Origin: Cyclina sinensis
Lineage: Eukaryota; Mollusca; Bivalvia; Venerida; Veneridae
NCBI GenBank assembly: GCA_012932295.1
Contig: JAAONU010000009.1
Location: 4,824,203-4,888,202, forward strand
DNA: 64,000 bases
Reading direction: 5' to 3'
Notes under the pieces: model-generated
What the model was told of the DNA's origin: nothing
Seen by the model: only the letters and a program-made list of their open reading frames with translations
Databases searched by the model: none
Part shown: positions 33,678 to 44,403 of the stretch, piece after piece
Layout of the letters: the number at the start of each line of letters is the position of its first letter
How positions within the stretch are numbered: the stretch's first letter is position 1
Made by a program: the position numbers and the translations under genes

Positions 33678-35357
33678 TTATTCATTATATTTATTAACAA
33701 TAGAATATAAAACAAAGGCATTGTCGACAGAAGTGTACCCAGCTCTGAATCCAGCTTGAGTTTCTGATAGCCTACTGTATGCTTCTACATAAAATGTTAT
33801 TCTTTTAGTAATGATAGAAATATAAACCTTACTAAATACATCTAAAAGTGCTATACCCCTATAATTATTCGGGTTATTATAGCTTCCCTTTTTATGCAAG
33901 GGTATGATAACCGATTTTGCCCAACTGGCAGGGAATTCACCTCGTGTAAACAATCTCGGAAATAGCTTACGTACATAAGGTAATAATACATTTACTCCGT
34001 AAATTAAATGTTGTGGTATGATATTGCCACCATGTGCTTTATTAATGTTCAATGAATTTATACCCTGTAATAATTTTTCATCAGTAATATCAGAGTTGAA
34101 GATAAGATGTTCAATTTCATCAAAGTTCATATTTACACCAAAACTACCTTCAAAATTTTCATTAATGTTCTCCTCAGTATTTCTACTTGAAAATAAAGAA
34201 CTGAAATGTTCATACCATTTATCAAGCGATATATAAGCTTCTGGTTTTGGTTTATTTAAAACCTTTTTAATTTCATACCAAAATTTTCGGGAGTTATTAA
34301 CAGAACTCTCTACAGTATTTATATATTTTCGATTAAACAATAAACGTTTCTGTCTACATACATTTTTATATTTACATTTACTTTCTATATAACTATTCAA
34401 ATTTTGATCAGATCGTTGTAATCTAAACCTTCGTAACAGTCTCCTTGTGGCCTGTTTTGCCTTTTTACATTCTAGGTCAAACCAGTTATTATTAGACCTT
34501 GGCTTTTTTCTTTTTACCCTCTGATACTTAACACTACTATTGTATATTGCTGTTTCAAATTCCTGTACAACTGTATTTATATCAGTGTTTTGGTCCCCTA
34601 ACATGGTATCTAGGGTAGTGAAACAACCATTAAGTATATTCTCTGACAAACAGTTTAGGTACTCTTCGCTATTATCCTTATGCAGGTCGTAGAATAAGTC
34701 TTCATTTTTAGAGTTATTCTTCTTACTAACACATGGTACTGTTTTAACTCCAAGAGATATTGGTAAATGACTACTTTCTGTATTAGCCTGTATTTCAAAC
34801 ATTGTTATAAGATCATAAATATTTCTCGATACGATAAAATAGTCAATAATACTACAACCATTCTGATTAATAAATGTATAACCATCGCCTCCAGAGCCAA
34901 AACGGCCATTTACGATATAACATGAGAATACTTTACAAAAATCTAATAGTTCATGCCCAAATTTATTTGTTTTTTTATCCAGTGAGACCCTTTCAATACC
35001 AATATCATTATCAAAAATATCATTAAATTCTTTAAGTTCTGGAATATTGTCAGAACATGTTGTGTAATCACAGATGTTAGATGTCCGGGCATTAAAGTCC
35101 CCACATAAAAGTAGCTCAGAATCTAACAAATTGTTTTTTATTATCAATTGTTCAAGTTGTTGCAACCCTGACATAGCTATACCAGTATAAAAAGGCGAGT
35201 TTTCAGGAGGAAAATATAAAGACACATAAAGTACATCTCTGTCTAAAGAAAACAATGACTTATCTATAAGTAGCATCAAACCAAAGTCAAATTCATTGCA
35301 TACACGTTTGAAATAATTAGAAATATAATTTTTTACAAAAACTGATATTCCCCCCAT
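33678..35357 (-). pseudogene. LINE endonuclease and N-terminal RT region
   Basis: An open stretch of 559 codons upstream of the RT part. Endonuclease motifs: LLLCGDFNART, then FINQNGCSIIDYFIVS, and SSHLPIS near the end of the domain. It continues into the RT palm start (SVIIPLHKKGS, NYRGIALLDVFSKV, ETQAGFRAGYTS). A frameshift at about 33677 separates it from the RT remainder, and another at about 35388 separates it from the preceding endonuclease segment. Confidence 0.83.
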
Positions 35358-35477
35358 AGGTCTTCCCCCAACACAAGACTTTTTGGCTGCACATGAAAAA
35401 AACGGTATAATTCATAAAATAAGATTTATAATAGTCTGTGTCACAATCCCAAGTCTCTTGAACACCGATAACATCAT

Positions 35478-38400
35478 TTTACTGTCAGTTTAATAGACTG
35501 TATCTCAGTTAACGTTTAGTAGAATGCATTGTTTTACAGTCAGTTTAATAGACCGTATCTCAGTTAACGTTTAGTAGAATGCATTGTTTTACAGTCAGTT
35601 TAATAGACCGTATCGCAGTTTATGTTTAGTAGAATGCATCTTTTTACAGTCAGTTTAATAGACCGTATCGCAGTTTACGTTTAATAGAATGCATTTAGAA
35701 GAATGTATCTTTCTACAGTCAGTTTAATAGCCTGTGTCTCAACTTACGTTTAGTAAGATGTATCTTTTGACAGTTAGTTTAATAGCCTGTGTCTCAACTT
35801 ACGTTTAGTAAAATGCATCTTTTTACAGTCAGTTTAATAGAATGCATCTCAGTTTACATTAAGGGGGAAGGTATCTTTCTACAGTCAGTTTAATAGAATG
35901 GGTCTCAGTTAACGTTTAGAAGAATGTATCTTTTTACAGTCAGTTTAATAGACTGTATCTCAGTTTACGTTTAGTAGAATGCATCATTTTACAGTCAGTT
36001 TAAAAGACTGTATCGAAATTTTCGTTTAGTAAACGCATCTTTTTTTACAGTCAGTTTAATAGCCTGTGTCAAAATTTACGTTTAGTAGAATGTATATTTT
36101 TACTGTCAGTTTTATAGACTGTTTTTCAATTTACGTTTAGTAGAATGCATCATTTTACAGTCAGTTTAATAGACTGTATCTCAATTTACGTTTAGTAGAA
36201 TGTATCTGTTTACAGTCAGTTTAATAGACTGTATCTCAGTCTACGTTTAGTAGAATGAATCATTTTACAGTCAGTTTAATAGACTGTATCTCAATTTACG
36301 TTTAGTAAAATGTATCTTTTTACAGTCAGTTTTATAGACTGTATCTCAGTTTACGTTTAGTAGAATTTTTCTTTCTACAGACAGTTTAACAGAATGTATC
36401 TCAGTTTACGTTTAGTAAAATGCATCTTTTTTACAGTCAGTTTAATAGCCTATATCTCAGTTTACGTTTAGTAGAATGTATCTTTTTACTGTCAGTTTAA
36501 TAGACTGTATCTCAGTTTACGTTTAGTAGAATGCATTGTTTAACAGTCAGTTTAATAGACTGTATATCAGTTTACGTTTAGTAGAATGCATCTTTTTACA
36601 GTCAGTTAAATAGACTGTATCTCAGTTTACGTTTAGTAGAATGCATCATTTTACAGTCAGTTTAATAGACTGTATCTCAGTTTACGTTTATTAGAATGCA
36701 TCATTTTACAGTCAGTTTAATAGACTGTATCTCAATTTACTTTTAGTAGAATGCATCTTTTTACAGTCAGTGAAATAGACTGTATTTCAGTTTACGTTTA
36801 GTAGATTGCATCATTTTACAGTCAGTTTAATAGACTGTATCTCAGTTTACGTTTAGAAGAATGTATCTTTCTACAGTCTGTTTAATAGACTGTATCTCAA
36901 TTTACGTTTAGTATAATGCATTGTTTTACAGTCAATTAAATAGACTGTGTCTCAATATACGTTTAGTAAAATGCATCTTTTTACAGTCAGTTTAATAGCC
37001 TGTGTCTCAACTTACGTTAAGGAGAATTTATCTTTCTACAGTCAGTTTAATCGAATACATGTATATTTCAGTTTACGTTTAAAAGAATGTATCTTTCTAC
37101 GGTCAGTTTAATAGCCTGTGTTTCAACTTACGTTTAGTAAGATGTATCTTTTGACAGTCAGTTTAATAGCCTGTGTCTCAACTTACGTTTAGTAAAATGC
37201 ATCTTTTTACAGTCAGTTTAATAGAATGCATCTCAGTTTACATTAAGGGGGGAGGTATCTTTTTACAGTCAGTTTAAAAATTAGGTCTCAGTTAACGTTT
37301 AGAAGAATGTAACTTTTTACAGTCAGTTTAATAAACTGTATCTCAGTTTACTTTTAGTGGAAAGCATCATCTTGCAGTCAGTTTAAAAGACTGTATCCCA
37401 ATTTACGTTTAGTAAAATGCATCTTTTTTACAGTCAGTTTAATAGCCTGTGTCAAAATTTACGTTTAGTAGAATGTATCTTTTTACTGTCAGTTTTATAG
37501 ACTGTTTCTCTATATACGTTTAGTAGAATGCATCATTTTACAGTCAGTTTAATAGACTGTTTCTCAATTTACGTTTAGTAGAATGCATCATTTTACAGTC
37601 AGTTTAATAGACTGTATCTCAATTTACGTTTAGAAGAATGTATCTTTCTACAGTCTTTTTAATAGACTGTATCTCAATTTACGTTTAGTGTAATGCATTG
37701 TTTTACAGTCAATTAAATTGACTGTGTCTCAATTTACGTTTAATAAAATGCATCTTTTTACAGTCAGTTTAATAGCCTTTGTCTCAACTAACGCTTAGGA
37801 GAATATATCTTTCTACAGTCAGTTTAATAGAATACATGTATACCTTAGTTTACGTTTAAAAGAATGTATCTTTCTACAGTCAGTTTAATAGCCTGTGTCT
37901 CAACTTACGTTTAGTAAGATGTATCTTTTGACAGTCAGTTTAATAGCCTGTGTCTCAACTTACGTTTAGTAAAATGCATCTTTTTACAGTCAGATTAATA
38001 GAATGCATCTCAGTTTACATTAAGGGGGAAGGTATCTTTTTACAGTCAGTTTAAAAATTGGGTCCCAGTTAACGTTTAGAAGAATGTATCTTTTTACAGT
38101 CAGTTTAATAGACTGTATCTCAGTTTACGTTTAGTAGAATGCATCATCTTGCAGTCAGTTTAAAAGACTGTATCCCAATTTACGTTTAGTAAAATGCATC
38201 TTTTTTACAGTCAGTTTAATAGCCTGTGTCAAAATTTACGTTTAGTAGAATGTATCTTTTTACTGTTAGTTTTATAGACTGTTTCTCAATTTACGTTTAG
38301 TAGAATGCATCATTTTACAGTCAGTTTAATAGACTGTATCTCAATTTACCTTTAGTAGAATGTATCTTTTTACAGTCAGTTTAATAGACTGTATCTCAGT

Positions 38401-40126
38401 TTACGTTTAGTAGAATGTATCTTTCTACATTCGTTTAATAGACTGTATCTCAATTTACGTTTAGTAGAATGTATCTTTTTACAGTCAGTTTAATAGACTG
38501 TATCTCAGTTTACGTTTAGTAGAATGTATCTTTCTACAGACAGTTTAATAGAATGTATCTCAGTTTACGTTTAAAAGAATGCATCTTTTTACAGTCAGTA
38601 TAACAGACTGTCTCTCAATTTACGTTTAGTGAAATGCATCTTTTTACAGTCAGTTTAATAGCCTGTGTCTCAATTTACGTTTAGTAAAATGCATCTTTTT
38701 ACAGTCAGTTTAATAGCCTGTGTCTCAACTTACGTTTAGTTAAATGCATCTTTTTTACGGTCAGTTTAATACACTGTATCTCAACTTACTTTTAGTAAAA
38801 TGCATCTATTTACAGTCAGTTTAATAGCCTGGGTCTCAACTTACATTTTGTAAAATGCATCTTTTTTACGGTCAGTTTAATACACTGTATCTCAACTTAC
38901 GTTTAGTGAAATGCATCTTCTACAGTCAGTTCAATAGCCTGTATCTCAACTTACGTTTAGTTAAATGCATCTTTTTACAGTCAGTTTAATACACTGTGTC
39001 TCAACTTACGTTTTAGTAAAAAAAAATGCATCTTTTTACAGTCAGTTTAATAGCATGTGTCTCAACTCACGTTTTAGTAAAAAAATGCATCTTTTTACAG
39101 TCAGTTTAATAGCCTGTATCTCAACTTTCGTTTAGTGAAATGCATCTTTTTACAGTCAGTTTAATAGCATGTGTCTCAACTCACGTTTTAGTAAAAAAAT
39201 GCATCTTTTTACAGTCAGTTTAATAGCCTGTATCTCAACTTACGTTTAGTGAAATGCATCTTTTTTACGGTCAGTTTAATAGCATGTGTCTCAACTCACG
39301 TTTTAGTAAAAAAAAATGCATCTTTTGACAGTCAGTTTAATAGCCTGTATCTCAACTTACGTTTAGTTAAATGCATCTTTTTACAGTCAGTTTAATACAC
39401 TGTGTCTCAACTTACGTTTTAGTAAAAAAAAAAATGCATCTTTTTACAGTCAGTTCAATAGCCTGTATCTCAACTTACTTTTAGTGAAATGCATCTTTTT
39501 ACAGTCAGTTTAATAGCATGTGTCTCAACTCACGTTTTAGTAAAAAAAAATGCATCTTTTTACAGTCAGTTTAATAGCCTGTATCTCAACTTACGTTTAG
39601 TGAAATGCATCTTTTTTACGGTCAGTTTAATACACTGTGTCTCAACTTACGTTTAGTGAAATGCATCTTTTTTACGGTCAGTTTAATTCACTATATCTCA
39701 ACTTACAAATGCATCTTTTTACAGTCAGTTTAATAGCCTGTGTCTAAATTTACGTTTGTTAAAATGCATCTTTTTACAGTCAGTTTAATAGCCTGTGTCT
39801 CAACGTACGTTTAGTAAAAGGCATTTTTTTACAGTCAGTTTAATAACCTGTGTATCAATTTATACTAAGTAGAAAGCATCTTTCTACAGTGAGTTTAATA
39901 GACTGTGTCTCAACTTACGTTTTAGTAAAATGCATCTTTTTACAGTCAGTTTAATAGACTGTATCTCAGTTTGCGCTTGGCAGAAAACATCTTTTTACAG
40001 TCAGTTCAATTTACACTTAGCAGAAAGATTCTTTTTACAGTCAGTTTATTGGACTATATTTCAGTTTCCGCTTAGTTTTTAAGTCAGTTTAATAGACTGT
40101 ATCGCAATTTACACTTAGTAGAATGC
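35478..40126. repeat. 55-bp satellite array, about 84 copies, with higher-order structure
   Basis: The unit is about 55 bp: TTTTACAGTCAGTTTAATAG, then ACTGTATCTCAG, then TTTACGTTTAGTAGAATGCATC. Spacing measured at 36543, 36598, 36653 and 36708 is exactly 55. Variant units (GCCTGTGTC, ATTAAGGGGG, ATACATGTATA) recur in the same order about 777 bp apart, showing a 14-unit higher-order repeat. From about 39000 an A-tract-containing variant alternates with a plain one. The array is homogeneous in orientation and ends abruptly at about 40126. Confidence 0.96.
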
Positions 40127-40534
40127 CTCGGGTTTTTGCCGATGAAGACCATGTGATTAAAACTCGCTTCAAAGTGCAACCTAGTTCGCTGTCATCGACA
40201 TTTAAGGTTATATGAGTAGTCAAAGTGACACTGAATACTTTTGTCTTTTAAGATTTTAGTTTGCACTCATAATTTTCACTGGTAAACTAAAAATTACAAA
40301 TCTATTTTAGTTGCATATATATTCAATGAAAAAAAAGTTTGACTCGACTCCAATCGGGTATAGTGTAATTCTGTTAAAGTCTTATATGACTAGTCCAGAT
40401 ATAAATTAAATTTACAGCTTTACTAGATGATAATTATATATATTCTAGCTCAGATGATTTTTTAGCATTTTTTAGCATTTTTCTTGACTGTCATCCATCT
40501 TGGTCACTTTGAACACTTAGATAACTTTAAGCAT
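40127..40534. other. Spacer between satellite and 20-bp repeat
   Basis: AT-rich, no gene. Contains a small direct repeat of TTTTTTAGCA at about 40459-40482. Confidence 0.4.
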
Positions 40535-40905
40535 ATCTGACCAAAGTTTTACGGAGACCAGAGTTTTATGGTGACCAAAGCTTTACGAAGAACTTAGTTT
40601 TATGGAGATTAAAGTTTTACGGAAACTGAAATTTTACGATGACCTTAGTGTTACGGAGACCAATATTTTATGGAGAGACCTAAGTTTTGCAGAGAACAAA
40701 GTTTAGAGGTAACAAAAGTTTTACGGAGACTAAAGCATTATGGAGACCTTAGTTTTACAGAGACCAAAGTTTTAATGTGGCCAAAGATTTACGGAGACCT
40801 TTAGAAGACCAAAGATTTATGTTGACCAAAATTTTAAGGTGCCCAAAGTTTTACGTTCAACTTAGTTTTACGAAGGCATAAGTTTTACAGTGGCCAATGT
40901 TTTTT
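40535..40905. repeat. Degenerate ~20-bp tandem repeat
   Basis: Units of the form AAGTTTTACGGAGACCAA recur about 17-18 times with many substitutions. Unrelated to the 55-bp satellite. Confidence 0.75.
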
Positions 40906-41280
40906 CGAATCAAAGTCGTTTTTCTTTATTAATCTGATATTTTTACCGAAAACTGGTCACTGAAAGAAGTCCAGGAGGCTAACTGAAAAAAGGCAAAAAC
41001 AAATTAAGCTTGCATTGATACTACAGATTTGTTTTTCTTTCTATAATAATAGATCCACTTCTAAGTGTCAGTACAGTTACGGGATATTCAGAAATCAAAA
41101 TTGTGAACAATGTGGTTTTGAAAACGTTAAACTTAAACTTAAGAGTTTTTTTTGTGTCAAACCGTGTTGTAAGCGTATTAAATATTGATAGAAATTGGAA
41201 TATTGTGACTACATAATCATGATTCGTTCACGGAAAAGCAGAATTGGTTGCACAGTATCACTTTGTTTATAAAAATGTTA
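40906..41280. other. Intergenic, nothing recognisable
   Basis: AT-rich sequence between the degenerate repeat and the SINE; no open frame of interest. Confidence 0.35.
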
Positions 41281-41287
41281 TTGTTAT

Positions 41288-41470
41288 ATCATTTCCGTGG
41301 CTTAGTGGTTAAGGCGTCTGCTTAAGGATCGGGAGGTTGAAGGTTCGTGTCCCTTGTTCTGATGAGGTTGGTGAGCCGCTAGGTTACCGATTGCCTGTCT
41401 GTCTGGCTCCTGGCATATAAGGACTCAGGAAACCAAATTATAGAACGAGTATGGAAAGGGTAAATACGAT
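41288..41470 (+). mobile_element. tRNA-derived SINE
   Basis: Perfect A box TGGCTTAGTGG at 41298-41308 and a B box GGTTCGTGTCC at 41342-41352, followed by an unrelated body of about 110 bp (GAACGAGTATGGAAAGGG). The acceptor stem does not close, so it is not a functional tRNA. Confidence 0.65.
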
Positions 41471-43544
41471 TGAAAATTGTGAAAACTGAATGTTTTATTT
41501 CAAAATTAGTTGCACCAAAACACTGTGTATTTCTTTCAAATTTCGTTCTGTAAGATGTAAGAAAAACAGCTACTAAAACAAACTAAACCTAGAGTATAAC
41601 TGTACTGATCGAAGTCTCCCTCTTCCCGCACAGTCCAAAGTTGAAAGTGGGACAGACATTGTAAAAGTAACGCGGTGTCAAAAATGCATGGTTGTGATTT
41701 CTTATTTTCTTCTCCATTTCTACATTCCATTCTCTTTTTTTCTTTTTTTGTGCTAAATGCGCTTTTGAAATGAAGACTTTGGTTCCGTGTCTTAATCACT
41801 TGAGTGATATTTCTGTTCTTAATCTAGAATGACTACAGGTTGCTAATGAGACTCCTGCCATCTGAGTAACATCGTCATCGATTTATCCAATAGTTTTGTC
41901 TCTGTAACTTGATTTTAATTTCAACATGCAGGTACGTCATAATATATTATTTCATGTTTTCCACTAGTCTTTCAAACAAAATGTAACTTTTGTTTGACAT
42001 TTATATAGTTTATAAACCTTTGAAAACGTGACATCTAAGTGAAAGTGAAGTTAAACACGAATTTCTAATTCCTATGACCTCAGTTAGTTTAGAAAGCACT
42101 GAGATATCAGAGGTTTTGGGCGACTGTACAAGCTTTTATTTTCAAATATTTACCGACATTATCAGCGTTCCGTTCGGACCTTAAATTCTGACATATATTT
42201 ATATATACCTTAAATTCTGACAAATATTTGAATGGAAAAAGAATATTTAATAATAATAATTTCAAACTGACAGCATTTGCCAAATTTTGCAAACATCATT
42301 TAATAGCGAATCTTCTCATTTTTATAAGTCTTAATTTCACAATACATCTTTAACTAGCTTATTTCAGAGTCTTCCGATTCCGGTTACCATAGGCTGAAAT
42401 ACTTACGTTTTGACCTTGTGTAAACTTTTAATAAGCTGAAATGTGAATATTAAGTTGATGACAACTGCATTTTTCACGCCAATATTTACAAACAATACAA
42501 GTTCCCTTTATCATCAAATATACAAAGCAAAATGAAATCAATGAAGGAAACCTTTTATTCAAGGTAGAAAATATTCATCAAAGCGTTTTATTGATCTTTA
42601 CAAGCCATTGTCTACCGGGGTAACAATGCATTTCCGATTTCCAACGGACTTCCGGAACACAACGTGACGCTTTTAAAATGTAAAAGGCACTGAAGCAATG
42701 TTGTGAAACGAACGAATAAAGTAACAATGTGTATTGAGTAATTAGTGGAAACTATGGTTTGAACTAGGCTTTGATGTAAGTTAATTTGAAAGACGACTGC
42801 AGAAAAGACACAGTCTCGGTTGTAGATTACTTCTTCCTTTTACAGTTTAATTAGTTATGAAGTAGATATTATGTTGCGTTACTAAGGTTCAACTTCCATA
42901 TACATTCAAAAATTGATTTGACAATTATTCATTAAAAGAGAGATAAAGTGATGAAAACGATTGTTGTATATGCCTATCCTTGTATGTCAGACATCCATAG
43001 ATCGTTGTGTAATAAATTTTCATTAAGTTAAACCAGGGCCTCAATTAAGGACACGGTTTAACATGAATATAAAGACATGTTATCAATAGTTGACGCATTT
43101 TAATCTTCTAAATTTCACACTTACTTTGTATTTCCATGCGTTACTTCCATGTAATATTGACGTCAACACCGTTTTCTAACTGAAAGGATATATTTACTGT
43201 GTAAATAAATAACAGTGTTTTTCATTATCAAGATGCTTCAAAAGCATATAAATATTATATTTACATGTACAAAAAGATACAAGTAAATTTGAAATTTGAA
43301 ATTATTCAAACAGTTTAAAAAAAAAGAGAGAAAAAATCAAATTAAAAAAGTACATCGAATGCAGCTTTGTAACAGCAACAATTGGTTGGACCATTAATAA
43401 GCAGGAAACAACAATAAGTTTGTGTATGGTTTTCAAAAATAAAAATCCAATTCACACTTCAAATGTTTTTTTTTTCAAATAAAACAATCCGAACACTCTC
43501 CAGTTCACAACTGCAATAATTTTTAATAGTTTTTTTATTGTTTT

Positions 43545-44150
43545 GGTCACCTTTAGAACGCCTGTAGAAGAAATCTGTTTAGCTGATCGGTCACCTTTAG
43601 AACGGCTGTAGAAGAAATCTGTTTAGCTGATCGGTCACCTTTAGAACGGCTGTAGAAGAAATCTGTTTAGCTGATCGGTCACCTTTAGAACGGCTGTAGA
43701 AGAAATCTGTTTAGCTGATCGGTCACCTTTAGAACGGCTGTAGAAGAAATCTGTTTAGCTGATCGGTCACCTTTAGAACGGTTGTAGAAGAAATCTGTTT
43801 AGCTGATCGGTCACCTTTAGAACGGCTGTAGAAGAAATCTGTTTAGCTGATCGGTCACTTTTAGAACGGCTGTAGAAGAAATCTGTTTAGCTGATCGGTC
43901 ACCTTCAGAACGGCTGTAGAAGAAATCTGTTTAGCTGATCGGTCACCTTTAGAACGGCTGTAGAAGAAATCTGTTTGGTCACCTTTAGAACGGCAGTAGA
44001 AGAAATCTGTTTAGCTGATCGGTCACCTTTAGAACGGCTGTAGAAGAAATCTGTTTAGCTGATCGCTCACCTTTAGAACGGCTGTAGAAGAAATCTGTTT
44101 AGCTGATCGCTCACCTTTAGAACGGCTGTAGAAGACATCTGTTTAGCTGA
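43545..44150. repeat. 44-bp tandem array, 14 units, 3' of gene A
   Basis: The unit begins GGTCACCTTTAGAACGGCTG and ends TTTAGCTGATC. Units are nearly identical; one is 8 bp short (about 43977) and the final unit runs into GAGGCAACAAAG. The corresponding site in copy B (55820-55862) holds a single unit. It lies about 250 bp beyond the stop codon of gene A, so in the 3' UTR or just downstream. Confidence 0.95.
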
Positions 44151-44403
44151 GGCAACAAAGTCTACACTCTTGATGCAATCTGCTTCAACTATCTAGCACA
44201 CAAACATTCCCTGGTTTCACAGAGTATATCTCACAAGTACTTAGAATTTAAAAGAAATTCATGTATTTCGATAGTCAAGTCCAATACTATGGTATGTCAA
44301 TCAAATCAAAAGTTTTACGGTAACCATAGCATCGCGCTGGGCAATAGAAATTTTGACAGATTAACATAGATTTGACTAATAACGTTAGAGAAACAAGTCT
44401 ACC

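Larger units (their letters stand above)
31995..35480 (-). mobile_element. 5'-truncated APE-type LINE
   Basis: Minus-strand non-LTR retrotransposon. It begins inside the endonuclease domain (IGVQETW at about 35450) where it abuts the 55-bp satellite, runs through endonuclease and reverse transcriptase, and ends in a short 3' UTR with AATAAACTTTGAAAC near 32000. No poly(A) tail is evident. The clade was not assigned; it has no RNase H domain. At least three frameshifts make it inactive. Confidence 0.82.

Noticed and set aside
33577..33759. Plus-strand open frames across the LINE (also 32326-33036 and 34018-34236)
   Set aside because: They are antisense shadows of the LINE endonuclease and reverse transcriptase frames.
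35478..40126. CRISPR-like array
   Set aside because: Units are contiguous 55-bp repeats without unique spacers, in a eukaryotic genome, so this is a satellite.
41298..41352. Possible functional tRNA gene
   Set aside because: A and B boxes are good, but the acceptor stem does not pair and the anticodon arm is degraded. It fits a SINE head.
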